The notes: a model not told the origin generated them from the sequence alone. 64,000 nucleotides of DNA from Pseudarthrobacter sp. AL07 (GCF_029960665.1 NZ_JASBRB010000011.1:1-64000), one strand, 5' to 3'. Positions 17,349 through 26,687 are shown, counted from the stretch's first letter. Program-made: numbers and translations.

Positions 17349-18731
17349 ATGGCACGCACCGCCTCCCTGTCCGGATTCCCCGAGTGGCTTCCCGAGGAGC
17401 GGCTGGTGGAGCTGCACGTGTTGGACACCCTTCGCAAGGTCTTTGAGCTGCACGGCTTCGCGTCCATCGAGACGCGTGCCGTGGAGACCGTCGGCCAGCT
17501 CCTGCGAAAGGGTGAGATTGATAAAGAGGTTTACGGTCTCAGCCGCCTTCAGGACGACGACGCCGTTAGCTCCGACGCGGGGAAGGCCGGCAAATCGGAC
17601 CCCAACGCCCTCGCGCTCCACTTCGACCTCACGGTGCCTTTTGCGCGGTACGTCGTCGAGAACGCGGGATACCTCGCGTTCCCGTTCCGGCGCTACCAGA
17701 TCCAGAAAGTCTGGCGCGGTGAACGCCCACAGGAAGGCCGGGCCCGCGAATTCACCCAGGCAGACATCGATGTTGTGGGCGACGGGGAGCTGCCGTTTCG
17801 CTATGACGTGGAGATTGCCCTGGTCATCGCGGAAGCCTTAAGCGCCCTGCCGATTCCGGACTTCCGCCTGCGGATCAACAACCGCAAGCTTGCCGAGGGC
17901 TTCTACCGCGGCATTGGCCTTGATGACACCGCCGGCGTGCTCCGCAGTATCGACAAGCTGGAAAAGATTGGCGCAACCAAGGTCGCAGAGCTGCTCAAGA
18001 CCGAACTGGGCGCCTCCGATGAGCAGGCGCAGGCAGCGCTGAAGCTGGCAGGAATCCGCACCGAGGACACCTCGTTTGTGGCTCAGGTCCGGGCACTCGG
18101 CGTGTCGAATGACCTCCTCGAGGAGGGCCTGAATGAACTGGAACAGGTGATCGCAGCCGCCGTGCAGCGCGCGCCGGGCAAGGTCATTGCCGATCTCAGC
18201 ATCGCCCGCGGCCTGGACTACTACACCGGTACGGTGGTGGAGACGGTCCTGGTGGGCCACGAACAGCTCGGTTCCATCTGCTCCGGTGGCCGCTACGACG
18301 CGTTGGCGAGCAAGGGCAACCGCAAGTTCCCAGGCGTCGGCCTCTCCATCGGTGTGACCCGGCTGGTGTCGCGCATCCTGAGCCAGGACCTGGCCAAGGC
18401 CTCACGGTCGGTCCCCACCGCCGTACTGGTGGCGCTCACCACTGACGATGGCTGGGGTGCCGCGCAGGATGTCGCCGCCCAGCTCCGCAGCCGGGGCATT
18501 GCCACGGAAGTGGCTGCCAAGGCGGAGAAATTCGGCAAGCAGATCAAATTCGCGGACCGCCGCGGCATCCCGTTCGTCTGGTTCACCGACGACGACGGTA
18601 CGCACCAGGTCAAGGACATCCGATCCGGCCAGCAGGCCGACGCCGATCCCGCAACCTGGGCGCCGCCGTCGGAAGACCTCAAGGTCCAGGTCAGGACAGC
18701 AATCGAAGCAGCAGCCGGCCAGCCGGCCTGA
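17349..18731 (+). CDS. hisS: HisRS, histidine-tRNA ligase
   Basis: A 460-residue class II synthetase that charges tRNA-His. Motif-1 and motif-2 regions include HFDLTVPFARYV and YQIQKVWRGERPQEGRAREF; the histidine-specific block GLDYYTGTVVE and CSGGRYDAL are present; the C-terminal anticodon-binding domain runs from about residue 355. The ATG has AAGAGGAG about 10 bases upstream; in-frame codons from 17220 onward lie in the leader. The convergent permease gene ends only 20 bp away with no separate terminator. Confidence 0.96.
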   Translation: MARTASLSGFPEWLPEERLVELHVLDTLRKVFELHGFASIETRAVETVGQLLRKGEIDKEVYGLSRLQDDDAVSSDAGKAGKSDPNALALHFDLTVPFARYVVENAGYLAFPFRRYQIQKVWRGERPQEGRAREFTQADIDVVGDGELPFRYDVEIALVIAEALSALPIPDFRLRINNRKLAEGFYRGIGLDDTAGVLRSIDKLEKIGATKVAELLKTELGASDEQAQAALKLAGIRTEDTSFVAQVRALGVSNDLLEEGLNELEQVIAAAVQRAPGKVIADLSIARGLDYYTGTVVETVLVGHEQLGSICSGGRYDALASKGNRKFPGVGLSIGVTRLVSRILSQDLAKASRSVPTAVLVALTTDDGWGAAQDVAAQLRSRGIATEVAAKAEKFGKQIKFADRRGIPFVWFTDDDGTHQVKDIRSGQQADADPATWAPPSEDLKVQVRTAIEAAAGQPA

Positions 18732-18751
18732 CCGGCGCAGTTTGGCGCCAG

Positions 18752-20023
18752 CTAGCGGCGCAGCCGAAGCACCACGAACCGGCCGGCCGCTCCTGCGGCC
18801 AGGACAGCGGCCATCCCCAGCACTGAGGCGGGCGGCAACGTGAAGGCCAGCAGCAGGCAGCTGATGAAGCCGGCCACATTGAGCCACCGTGGGCCGTGGG
18901 CCGGATGCTCCACCAGGGTGTACGCCGCGGCGTTGGTCACCGCGTAGTAGATGAGCACGCCGAAGCTGGAGAACCCCACCACCGTCATTACGTCAGTGGT
19001 CAGGATCAGGAGAATCACGACGGCGGCCACCGCGAGTTCTGCCACGAACGGCACCGCGTGCCGGCCGCCCACCCGGGCCAATTGAGCCGGCACATCGCGT
19101 TCGCGCGCCATAGCCAAAGTTGTGCGCCCCACGCCGGTGATGAGCGCAAGCAGCGCACCCAGGCACGCCGCTGCCGCGCCGGCCTGGACGAGCGGTGCAC
19201 CGGCGGCGAACTGCGAATTCACTACAGCGTCCAGCAGCGGGGCCGAAGTGGCGGCCAGCCGGCCTTCGGTCAAGTGGTTTTGGAGCAGCAGCGCCAACGC
19301 CAGGTAGATAACGAAGGCGCCGGCGAGGGCCGCCAGGATCGCGCGCGGAATGGTCCTGGCCGGGTTCTTGACTTCCTCGCCCAGGGTGGCGATGCGCGCA
19401 TAGCCGGCGAAGGCGAAGAACATCAGGCCGGCGGCCGGCAGCACCCCGCCCAGGTCGGCGCGAACACTGCCAGCGGCAGCTCCGCCGTCGGCCGTCCCGC
19501 CTGTTGAAAAGCCTGACGGATGCGGCCCGACGATCGCGGCAACGGCAACGAACACCAGCGTGGCCAGAACAACGCACAACAGGATCCTGGTCAGCAGCGC
19601 TGTGCGGGTAATCCCAAACAGGTTCACAGCGGTCAGCGCCACGACCGCAGCGATGGCAACCGGCACTGCATAGCCCGGTGAGACATAGTGGCCGAAGGTG
19701 AGGGCCATGGCGGCGCAGGAGGCCGTTTTGCCGCTGACAAATCCCCAGCCGGCCAGGAAACCAGGCCATTCCCCCAAACGTCTGCGTCCGTATACGTACG
19801 TTCCGCCGCTCGCCGGATACCGGGCGGCCAACTCCGCGGAAGCCACCGCGTTGCAGTAGGCAACGGCACCCGCGATCAGTACGGAGAGGACCAGGAATTG
19901 TCCGGCCAGTCCCGCGGCCGGGGCGAAGACCACAAAAACGCCGGCCCCGAGCATGGAGCCGAGGCCGATGGACGTGGCGTCAAACACGCCAAGCCTCCGT
20001 TGCAGCTGCTGGTGTTCGGACAT
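18752..20023 (-). CDS. APC-family amino acid permease
   Basis: A 423-residue membrane protein of the amino acid-polyamine-organocation family with 11-12 predicted helices. The N-terminal DATSIGLGSMLGAGVFVVFAP is the APC helix-1 substrate-binding signature (GxGxxxGAGxF), PASGGTYVYGRRRLGEWPG follows helix 2, and FFAFAGYARIATLGEEVKNP is the conserved helix-6 region. It is somewhat short at the C-terminus for the family. The substrate is not identifiable. It stands alone, divergent from aspS. Confidence 0.9.
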   Translation of the reverse strand: MSEHQQLQRRLGVFDATSIGLGSMLGAGVFVVFAPAAGLAGQFLVLSVLIAGAVAYCNAVASAELAARYPASGGTYVYGRRRLGEWPGFLAGWGFVSGKTASCAAMALTFGHYVSPGYAVPVAIAAVVALTAVNLFGITRTALLTRILLCVVLATLVFVAVAAIVGPHPSGFSTGGTADGGAAAGSVRADLGGVLPAAGLMFFAFAGYARIATLGEEVKNPARTIPRAILAALAGAFVIYLALALLLQNHLTEGRLAATSAPLLDAVVNSQFAAGAPLVQAGAAAACLGALLALITGVGRTTLAMARERDVPAQLARVGGRHAVPFVAELAVAAVVILLILTTDVMTVVGFSSFGVLIYYAVTNAAAYTLVEHPAHGPRWLNVAGFISCLLLAFTLPPASVLGMAAVLAAGAAGRFVVLRLRR

Positions 20024-20048
20024 GGGGTAGGCGGGCCCTTCCAGCGGG

Positions 20049-20115
20049 TAAACTCAGACGGGATTGTTCCCGGAACGATCCTATGCAGTTTTTTCTTTTG
20101 TTTTCCTGCTGTCGT
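20049..20115 (+). promoter_or_regulatory. aspS promoter and possible attenuator-like leader
   Basis: TAAACT (20049-20054) fits a -10 box and predicts a start near 20061. The transcript would begin with 20061-20081, two 10-base arms that pair fully (one G-U) around a single base, followed after 6 bases by a T-rich run (20090 on). This looks like a hairpin plus U-tract ahead of the aspS start. Confidence 0.4.
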
Positions 20116-20132
20116 CTTCAGAAAGGCGTGCT

Positions 20133-21920
20133 GTGCTGCGCACACATGACCTCGGATCCCTTCGCTCCGAGCACATTGGACAAACCGTAACCCTGGCCGG
20201 CTGGGTGGGCCGCCGTCGTGATCACGGTGGTGTTGCGTTCGTGGATCTGCGCGATGCATCCGGCGTGGCCCAGGTTGTGGTCCGTGAGGAAGAGGTCTTC
20301 CACGGCCTGCGCAACGAGTACGTCCTGCAGATCACCGGAACGGTCTCCAAGCGCCCTGAGGGCAACGAAAACCCCAACCTCGCCAGCGGCGCCATCGAGG
20401 TCATGGCGGACAAGGTGGTTATCCTCAACACCTCCGATCCGCTTCCGTTCCAGATCGATGAGCACGTGGAAGTCGGTGAGGAAGCACGCCTGAAGCACCG
20501 CTACCTCGACCTGCGCCGCCCCGGCCCCGCCAGGAACCTCCGGCTGCGCTCCGAAGCCAACCGGATTGCGCGCGAACTGCTCCACCAGGACGGTTTTGTC
20601 GAGATCGAAACCCCCACATTGACGCGATCGACGCCGGAAGGCGCCCGCGACTTCGTGGTGCCCGCCCGCCTGGCGCCGGGTTCCTGGTACGCCCTCCCGC
20701 AGTCCCCACAGCTTTTCAAGCAACTCCTGCAGGTGGGTGGCTTCGAGAAGTATTACCAGATCGCGCGCTGCTACCGCGACGAGGACTTCCGCGCCGACCG
20801 CCAGCCCGAATTCACCCAGCTGGACATCGAAGCAAGCTTCGTGGACCAGGACGACATCATTGCCCTGGGCGAAAACATCGTCAAGGCGCTGTGGAAGCTG
20901 ATCGACGTCGAGATCCCCACGCCCATCCAGCGCATCACCTACGCAGATGCGATGGCGCGCTATGGCTCGGACAAGCCGGATCTCCGTTTCGGCGTGGAAC
21001 TGGCTGAGCTCACTGAATTCTTCAAGGACACCGGCTTCGGCGTCTTCAAGGCCCCGTATGTCGGGGCAGTGGTGATGCCCGGCGGCGCTTCCCAGCCGCG
21101 ACGCACCCTGGACGGCTGGCAGGAATTCGCCAAGCAGCGCGGCCACAAGGGCCTGGCATACGTACTCTTCAAGGAGGACGGCGAACTGGCTGGCCCGGTT
21201 GCCAAGAACCTGAACGAAACCGAGCGTGCAGGCCTCGCCGACGCCGTGGGCGCCAAGCCCGGCGACTGCATCTTCTTCGCCGCCGGTGAGAAGTCGGCGG
21301 CCCGCGCCCTCCTGGGTGCTGCCCGCGTGGAAATCGGCCACCGCACCGGCCTGATCGATCCCAGCGCCTGGGCCTTCTGCTGGGTTGTTGACGCCCCCAT
21401 GTTCGAACCGGCCGCCGCAGCGGTGGCGTCCGGCGATGTGGCAGTTGGCGCCGGAAAGTGGACGGCCGTCCATCACGCCTTCACTTCGCCCAGGCCCGAG
21501 TTCATGGACACGTTCGACAAGGATCCGGAATCGGCCCTGTCCTACGCGTACGACATTGTCTGCAACGGCAACGAAATCGGTGGCGGCTCCATCCGTATCC
21601 ACGAGCGTGATGTCCAGGAGCGGGTCTTCGAACTGATGGGGCTGGACAAGGCAGATGCCCAGACTAAGTTCGGCTTCCTGCTCGAAGGCTTCAAGTTCGG
21701 CGCTCCACCGCACGGTGGCATCGCGTTCGGCTGGGACCGTGTGGTGGCATTGCTGGCGGGCGTTGAGTCCATCCGCGACGTCATTGCGTTCCCGAAGACG
21801 GGCAACGGGTACGACCCCCTGACGCAGGCACCCGCACCGATCACGGCGCAGCAGCGCAAGGAAGCCGGCGTGGACTTTAAGCCCCAAACGAAACCGGAAG
21901 AGCCCAAAAAGGCCGAGTAA
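20133..21920 (+). CDS. aspS: AspRS, aspartate-tRNA ligase (bacterial type)
   Basis: A 595-residue class II synthetase. Order: OB-fold anticodon-binding domain ([20 protein letters not shown]), catalytic core with SPQLFKQLL and motif 2 [20 protein letters not shown], the bacterial GAD insertion domain (about residues 290-420), and motif 3 [13 protein letters not shown]. Whether it charges only tRNA-Asp or also tRNA-Asn cannot be told from this region alone. I chose the GTG at 20133, where the conserved [10 protein letters not shown] begins; GAAAGG lies 6 bases upstream. A GNRA-looped terminator follows. Confidence 0.96.
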   Translation: MLRTHDLGSLRSEHIGQTVTLAGWVGRRRDHGGVAFVDLRDASGVAQVVVREEEVFHGLRNEYVLQITGTVSKRPEGNENPNLASGAIEVMADKVVILNTSDPLPFQIDEHVEVGEEARLKHRYLDLRRPGPARNLRLRSEANRIARELLHQDGFVEIETPTLTRSTPEGARDFVVPARLAPGSWYALPQSPQLFKQLLQVGGFEKYYQIARCYRDEDFRADRQPEFTQLDIEASFVDQDDIIALGENIVKALWKLIDVEIPTPIQRITYADAMARYGSDKPDLRFGVELAELTEFFKDTGFGVFKAPYVGAVVMPGGASQPRRTLDGWQEFAKQRGHKGLAYVLFKEDGELAGPVAKNLNETERAGLADAVGAKPGDCIFFAAGEKSAARALLGAARVEIGHRTGLIDPSAWAFCWVVDAPMFEPAAAAVASGDVAVGAGKWTAVHHAFTSPRPEFMDTFDKDPESALSYAYDIVCNGNEIGGGSIRIHERDVQERVFELMGLDKADAQTKFGFLLEGFKFGAPPHGGIAFGWDRVVALLAGVESIRDVIAFPKTGNGYDPLTQAPAPITAQQRKEAGVDFKPQTKPEEPKKAE

Positions 21921-21940
21921 TCTGAACACCGCAGTCGAGA

Positions 21941-21975
21941 GGCTCCCCGGGAAACCGGGGGGTCTTTCGCATTTT
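21941..21975 (+). terminator. Terminator of aspS
   Basis: CCCCGG (21945-21950), loop GAAA, CCGGGG (21955-21960), extended by weaker pairs, followed by TCTTTCGCATTTT. It is 25 bases after the aspS stop and 30 before the next start. Confidence 0.8.
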
Positions 21976-21990
21976 GAAGAGTGGTATGCC

Positions 21991-22860
21991 ATGACAATTT
22001 CAGATTTTGCTTCAGTCCCAGCACCGGCCATGCCCGGGCTTGAGACGATGATGGACGCCGCCTGGCTGGCCCCGGAGCGCGAGGAGTCCGACGGTTGGGT
22101 GCTTCGCGCGGCCTCCGGCGTGACCCAGCGGGCCAACTCGGTCTGGCTTCGCGAGCCGGATCGCGACACCGGCCGGCAGCACGAGGCTCTGCGTGCGGCG
22201 CGGCTCTGGTACCGCCGCAGGCGCCTGCCGTTGATATTCCAGGTCTTCGATGATCCCCGCTCCGCCGGACTGAATACCGTCCTTGACAGGGAAGGCTTCA
22301 CCCGGCAGTCCGAAACACTGGTGATGTGCCGGCGCAACGGCGCGAACGGAGCGGACCAACCTGCGGCTCGACCAGGGGGCACCCACTCTGCTGGGAGCCA
22401 CCCCGCGGTGGCCGATCCCGGCGTCGAGATCTCCACGGACGCCAGCGAGGAGTGGCTTGAGCTGTGGTGGAGCGTCGATGGCCGCGGCGGCCCGGCCGAG
22501 CGGGAGACGGCACACAGCATCCTGGCAGGCTGCCCGTCGGTGTATGCCCTGGTGAGGTCCGACGACGGCGTCCCCGCCGCCGTCGGACGGCTGGCTGTTC
22601 CTGACGCGGAGGCAACAGGGGGATGGGGCGGGCTCTACTGCATGGCCACGCGCCCGGACGCCCGGCGGCGGGGCCATGCCCTGCGGATTATGCGGGCACT
22701 CCTGCACGAAGGCGCCGCCCGGAACGTAGCCGGTTACTGGCTGCTGGTCACTGTGGCGAATTCCGGCGCCCAGCAGCTCTACGCCAAGGCGGGATTCAGG
22801 GAAACCGGCCGCTACCTGTACCGGCAGGAACGGCCCACGCGGCATCTGACCGGCTGTTAA
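21991..22860 (+). CDS. GNAT-family N-acetyltransferase
   Basis: A 289-residue protein. The C-terminal half is a GNAT fold: VGRLAVPD and GLYCMATRPDARRRGHALRI form the acetyl-CoA-binding strand and pyrophosphate loop (RRRGHA), and NSGAQQLYAKAGFRETGRYL is the standard GNAT ending. The N-terminal half (residues 1-110) resembles a degenerate GNAT half with WLREPD and LNTVLDREGF, joined by a Gly/Ala/Pro/His linker. Substrate unknown. ATG with GAAGAG upstream. Its TAA and the TAA of the convergent acVLRF1 gene share one TTAA. Confidence 0.88.
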   Translation: MTISDFASVPAPAMPGLETMMDAAWLAPEREESDGWVLRAASGVTQRANSVWLREPDRDTGRQHEALRAARLWYRRRRLPLIFQVFDDPRSAGLNTVLDREGFTRQSETLVMCRRNGANGADQPAARPGGTHSAGSHPAVADPGVEISTDASEEWLELWWSVDGRGGPAERETAHSILAGCPSVYALVRSDDGVPAAVGRLAVPDAEATGGWGGLYCMATRPDARRRGHALRIMRALLHEGAARNVAGYWLLVTVANSGAQQLYAKAGFRETGRYLYRQERPTRHLTGC

Positions 22861-23555
22861 GTGGCCCGAAAATTCGGGTTGGTCGCCGGCGCGTCGGCGA
22901 CCTGGATCCTGACGGCGCAGACATCCGCGGCGGCCTTACTCAGCACCGTGGCGTTGGGATCGGGCACATCCAGGAAGTCCAGCCGGGGGACTGCGGCATA
23001 GAGCCTCATGGCCGAGTGGTCCAGGACCAGCCCCGCAAGGGTCCGGTCTCCGCCGGGAGCAACATATTCGAGTGGTTGGCCGCCGAAGACCGCTGCTGCG
23101 TGCGCCGCCACTTTCTCCACCAGCTCATCCGCCTGGTTGGCCCGGCGGCGTGCGAACCGCTGCTGGGACTGGCCACCGGCCGCAGTCCGGGACTGCACGT
23201 AGCGGGTGCCCGTCTTGGACGCGAGCAGGATGCCTTCCCTTGCCACGGCCGCCGCGTAGCCGCCGCGCCGCACCAGGACCAGTCCGGCCGTCCGGGGCTG
23301 GGCGGCGACGGAGGCCAGGCGCTCCAGCGGATCGGCGCCCCGTCCAGGCCGTCCGTCCGGTGGCCAGGGCGCCTGGAGTAACGCGGTGGTGCCGTCGTCC
23401 GCCAGCAGCCGCACGCCGTCGTCGTCATCGCTGATCCGGAAGCCGCCGTGGGAGGCACCGAAGCGCTCAGCCCAGCCAGCCAGGCGTTCGCCGGACACAA
23501 ACGCGGTCCTGACGGACCCCGGACGGCCGGCGCCGGGGGTGCTGCGTGCGCTCAT
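22857..23555 (-). CDS. acVLRF1-type peptidyl-tRNA hydrolase / release-factor-like protein
   Basis: A 232-residue protein of the actinobacterial VLRF1 clade, relatives of eukaryotic Vms1/ANKZF1 that cleave nascent chains from tRNA on stalled 60S/50S subunits. The key stretch is GTRYVQSRTAAGGQSQQRFA (residues 116-135) followed by RRR, matching the family signature; GGQ (127-129) recalls the eRF1 catalytic motif. ADELVEKVAAHAAAVFGGQ and LAGLVLDH are further conserved helices. I assign it from memory of this signature. A good ribosome binding site (AAGGGA) precedes the ATG. It is divergent from rarA and convergent with the GNAT gene. Confidence 0.8.
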   Translation of the reverse strand: MSARSTPGAGRPGSVRTAFVSGERLAGWAERFGASHGGFRISDDDDGVRLLADDGTTALLQAPWPPDGRPGRGADPLERLASVAAQPRTAGLVLVRRGGYAAAVAREGILLASKTGTRYVQSRTAAGGQSQQRFARRRANQADELVEKVAAHAAAVFGGQPLEYVAPGGDRTLAGLVLDHSAMRLYAAVPRLDFLDVPDPNATVLSKAAADVCAVRIQVADAPATNPNFRAT

Positions 23556-23604
23556 GGCGGGATCCCTTAGGTGGCGGGCGGAAGTGGGGCGGCGAACTAG
23601 TGAG

Positions 23605-23610
23605 TAGCCT
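23605..23610 (+). promoter_or_regulatory. -10 box of rarA, probably leaderless
   Basis: TAGCCT fits TANNNT and lies exactly 6 bases before the rarA GTG. There is no ribosome binding site at a useful distance, so the transcript probably begins at the start codon. Confidence 0.4.
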
Positions 23611-23616
23611 ATCTAT

Positions 23617-25014
23617 GTGGATGATCTCTTCGCCCAAGGGCATGGCAATGATGACGACGACGGTGACGAACCGTCGTCCGGCCGTACCGCCGCGCCGCGC
23701 AGTCCTTTGGCCGTACGGATGCGGCCACGCACGCTCGATGACGTGGTGGGCCAGCAGCACCTGCTGGGGCAGGGATCGCCGTTGCGGCAGCTGGCGGCCG
23801 GCACCGACGCCCTGGGCCCAGCAGGCCCCAGCTCCCTGATCCTCTGGGGACCTCCCGGGACCGGGAAAACCACCCTTGCCCATGTGATCGCCAAGGGCAA
23901 GGGGCGGAAGTTCGTGGAACTGTCCGCCATTACCGCAGGCGTCAAGGACGTTCGGCGGGTCATGGACGAAGCCCTGACGGCACGGGATCTGTACAAGACC
24001 ACCACCGTGCTTTTCCTTGACGAGATCCACCGCTTCAACAAGGCACAGCAGGATGCCCTGCTGCCCGGCGTGGAGAACCGCTGGGTGGTGCTCGTGGCGG
24101 CAACCACCGAAAACCCGTCCTTTTCGGTGGTCTCGCCACTGCTGTCCCGTTCCCTCCTGCTCACCCTGAAACCGCTGACGGAGGCGGACATCGAAGGGCT
24201 CCTGCAGCGCGCCGTATCGGACGATCGCGGCCTGAACGGGAAAGTGGAGCTCAGCTCCGAGGCCCTGGCCCACCTCGTTCGTCTCGCCGGCGGCGACGCG
24301 CGCCGTGCCCTGACGGCCCTTGAAGCCGCGGCGGGCGTGGCATTCGGGGATGCGGACGACGCAGATGCCGACTCGCGGGTTATCGTCGAGCTCAAGCACA
24401 CCGAACGTGCCCTGGATGTGGCCGCCGTGCGGTACGACCGCGCCGGGGACCAGCACTACGACGTCGCCAGCGCCTTCATCAAGTCCGTCCGCGGGTCCGA
24501 CGTGGACGCCGCACTGCACTACCTCGCCAGGATGCTGGAGGCTGGGGAGGATCCGAGGTTCATCGCCCGGCGCATCGTGATTTCGGCGGCGGAGGACGTG
24601 GGAATGGCGGACCCCACGGCGCTGCAAACGGCCGTTGCCGCCGCCCAGGCGGTGCAGCTGATCGGCATGCCCGAAGGGCGGATCGTCCTGGCCGAGGCCG
24701 TGGTGCACCTGGCCACCGCGCCGAAATCCAATGCCGCATACATGGGAATCAACAAGGCGGTCGCGGATGTCCGTGCCGGGCTGGGCAACGGGATCCCGGC
24801 GCACCTGCGTGATGCGCACTACCCGGGCTCCAAGCAGCTGGGCCACGGGCTCGGCTACAAGTACGCCCATGATGCCCCCCATTCCGTGGCCAGCCAGCAG
24901 TACCCGCCGGATGACTTGGTAGGCCGCGACTACTACGAGCCCACCGGCAACGGTGCGGAACGGGACATTGCCGTGCGCCTCGAAAGGCTGCGGAAGATCA
25001 TCCGCAGTACCTGA
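23617..25014 (+). CDS. rarA: RarA (MgsA), replication-associated AAA ATPase
   Basis: A 465-residue AAA+ protein related to clamp loaders and eukaryotic WRNIP1/Mgs1; it acts at stalled replication forks. After an acidic N-terminal tail come [16 protein letters not shown], Walker [16 protein letters not shown], Walker [18 protein letters not shown], sensor 1 ATTENPSF, and the C-terminal tetramerisation region with [16 protein letters not shown] and [15 protein letters not shown]. The GTG start is supported by a -10 box 6 bases upstream. Monocistronic by position; rpsD follows after 263 bases. Confidence 0.95.
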   Translation: MDDLFAQGHGNDDDDGDEPSSGRTAAPRSPLAVRMRPRTLDDVVGQQHLLGQGSPLRQLAAGTDALGPAGPSSLILWGPPGTGKTTLAHVIAKGKGRKFVELSAITAGVKDVRRVMDEALTARDLYKTTTVLFLDEIHRFNKAQQDALLPGVENRWVVLVAATTENPSFSVVSPLLSRSLLLTLKPLTEADIEGLLQRAVSDDRGLNGKVELSSEALAHLVRLAGGDARRALTALEAAAGVAFGDADDADADSRVIVELKHTERALDVAAVRYDRAGDQHYDVASAFIKSVRGSDVDAALHYLARMLEAGEDPRFIARRIVISAAEDVGMADPTALQTAVAAAQAVQLIGMPEGRIVLAEAVVHLATAPKSNAAYMGINKAVADVRAGLGNGIPAHLRDAHYPGSKQLGHGLGYKYAHDAPHSVASQQYPPDDLVGRDYYEPTGNGAERDIAVRLERLRKIIRST

Positions 25015-25105
25015 CCGGCGTGCGCTATGGAGTGACCCCGCGGTCATGCCACCGGAGTGACGCGGGGGAGCGGCGGCCGGAGTGTGGGATGCTGCCGAAT
25101 CCTGC

Positions 25106-25277
25106 TAAGATTGTTCGTTGTCTGGCAAGGCGCGGACGCAATCTCCCCATCCTTCAGTATTTTCTGCTGTTTTGTTGGGGTAGCCCTGTGCCCAGTAGCA
25201 AAAGGCAGCGGTTGGCCGATGCTCTCCATTATGGAGGCCAGTAACACTGACACACCGCAGATATTGGAAGGACACAA
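25106..25277 (+). promoter_or_regulatory. Promoter and long leader of rpsD
   Basis: TAAGAT at 25106-25111 is a good -10 box, giving a leader of about 160 bases. Within it, 25213-25240 can fold with TGGCC pairing GGCCA and an inner TCCA/TGGA stem, leaving a 7-base bulge. S4 represses its own mRNA through leader structures in other bacteria; a similar role here is inference. I see no other gene between rarA and rpsD. Confidence 0.35.
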
Positions 25278-25904
25278 GTGGCTAACAACACTCGTGCTCG
25301 CCGTACAGCACGCCTCTCGCGTGCACTCGGCATCGCTCTGACCCCCAAGGCCGCCAAATACATGGAGCGCCGTCCGTACGGCCCCGGTGAGCATGGCCGT
25401 GCCCGCAAGAAGCAGGACTCCGACTACGCCGTACGTCTGCGCGAAAAGCAGCGTCTGCGAGCCCAGTACGGCATCCGCGAAGCCCAGATGACCCGTGCCT
25501 TCGAAGAAGCACGCCGCACCAAGGGCCTGACCGGTGAAAACCTGATCGAGCTGCTCGAGATGCGCCTCGACGCCCTCGTGCTGCGTGCAGGCTTCGCCCG
25601 CACCATCGCCCAGGCCCGCCAGCTGGTTGTGCACCGCCACATCATGGTTGACGGCATCCGCGTTGACCGCCCGTCGTTCCGCGTCGGCGAGGGCCAGCTG
25701 GTTCACGTCCACACCCGCAGCGAAACCATGGTTCCGCTCCAGGTTGCAGCAGCCGGCGCACACCGCGACGTCCTGCCCCAGGTTCCGGCCTACCTGGACG
25801 TCAAGCTTGACGCCCTGCAGGCCCGCCTGGTTCGTCGCCCGAAGCGCTCCGAGGTTCCCGTAACCTGCGAAGAGCAGCTCGTCGTCGAATTCTACGCACG
25901 CTAA
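25278..25904 (+). CDS. rpsD: Ribosomal protein S4
   Basis: A 208-residue primary 16S-binding protein of the 30S subunit. RRTARLSRALGIALTPKAAK opens the N-terminal domain; the RKKQDSDYAVRLREKQRLRA block and the S4 RNA-binding fold (LEMRLDALVLRAGFARTIAQ, then ARQLVVHRHIMVDG) are intact. There are no cysteines in the N-terminal region, so it is the zinc-independent form. GTG start with GGAAGGA 5 bases upstream. A strong terminator follows. Confidence 0.97.
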   Translation: MANNTRARRTARLSRALGIALTPKAAKYMERRPYGPGEHGRARKKQDSDYAVRLREKQRLRAQYGIREAQMTRAFEEARRTKGLTGENLIELLEMRLDALVLRAGFARTIAQARQLVVHRHIMVDGIRVDRPSFRVGEGQLVHVHTRSETMVPLQVAAAGAHRDVLPQVPAYLDVKLDALQARLVRRPKRSEVPVTCEEQLVVEFYAR

Positions 25905-25923
25905 ATCCCAGCAGCGTATCCAG

Positions 25924-25956
25924 AGAAGCCCGTGGCAAGCGCCACGGGCTTCTTTG
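25924..25956 (+). terminator. Terminator of rpsD
   Basis: Thirteen-base perfect arms (25924-25936 and 25941-25953) with a 4-base loop, ending in TTCTTTG. A TAAGGT -10 candidate for the next gene begins at 25961. Confidence 0.9.
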
Positions 25957-26049
25957 TATGTAAGGTACTTGGGGGACATCTGCGGAACGCATCAAGGCAG
26001 CGTGCGCGGAGGTAAAAGATCCACGTCAGTTTCAAGGAGATGAACGTCT

Positions 26050-26424
26050 ATGTCTGGTGGCGATATTGCCGGCCTGATCGCAGCCGGGGTGTTCGCGCTC
26101 CTGGTGCTGCTGCTCGCCGTGCCCATCCTGAAGCTCGGCAGTGTGCTGGAAGAAATCCGGACCTCGATCCGCTCCCTCAGCGACGGCGCCACGCCCCTGA
26201 TGGACGAAGTCACCGCGACCGTGTCCAGCACCAACGAGCAGTTGAAGAAAGTGGATGGCATCGCCTCCAACGTTTCAGATGCGTCGGCAAACCTTTCCGC
26301 ATTGTCATCACTCGTTGCCGCGACAGTCGGTTCACCGCTGATCAAGGTGGCAGCCTTCAGCTACGGCGTGCGTTCAGCACTCGCCAACCGCAAGAAGCCC
26401 GCACCCGGCCGCCGCAGCCGCTAA
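26050..26424 (+). CDS. DUF948-domain membrane protein
   Basis: A 124-residue protein with one N-terminal membrane helix (residues 6-27, IAGLIAAGVFALLVLLLAVP) followed by a heptad-like helix (EEIRTSIRSLSDGATPLMDE and STNEQLKKVDGIASNVSDAS) and a basic tail. This matches the DUF948 family, general-stress-type proteins of unknown role. AAGGAGA lies 10 bases before the ATG. It is followed 17 bases later by another small membrane protein and then alaS, an order shared with other actinobacteria. Confidence 0.88.
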   Translation: MSGGDIAGLIAAGVFALLVLLLAVPILKLGSVLEEIRTSIRSLSDGATPLMDEVTATVSSTNEQLKKVDGIASNVSDASANLSALSSLVAATVGSPLIKVAAFSYGVRSALANRKKPAPGRRSR

Positions 26425-26441
26425 GCCACCGGAGAACTGAA

Positions 26442-26687
26442 ATGAAACGATTTGTCTGGATGGGAATCGGCGTGGCCATCGGTGTCATTGCTTTCCGCAA
26501 GATCAGCGAAGCCCAGTCCACCCTGGGGCCCGAGGGCCTGAACCGCGCGGTGGGCCGGCTGGCTGACGGCGTGTACGACTTCGCCGACGCCGTGCGTGCC
26601 GGAATGAGTGAGCGCGAGACGGACCTTCGGGCCGCTCTCGGGATCGACTCCCCGCCCGTCGCATCCCAGGATGCAGCCCGCCGCTGA
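26442..26687 (+). CDS. Small DUF6167-like membrane protein
   Basis: An 81-residue protein with one N-terminal hydrophobic helix (VWMGIGVAIGVIAFRKI), then an amphipathic segment (LNRAVGRLADGVYDFADAVR) and SERETDLRAALGI. Size, sequence and position between a DUF948 gene and alaS match the DUF6167 family of actinobacteria; function is unknown. CGGAGA lies about 8 bases before the ATG. Likely co-transcribed with the DUF948 gene. Confidence 0.82.
   Translation: MKRFVWMGIGVAIGVIAFRKISEAQSTLGPEGLNRAVGRLADGVYDFADAVRAGMSERETDLRAALGIDSPPVASQDAARR

Noticed and set aside
20118..22520. 800-codon open frame on the minus strand
   Set aside because: It lies antisense to aspS and the GNAT gene. Its sequence has no domain signal, and long antisense frames are expected where third codon positions are mostly G or C.
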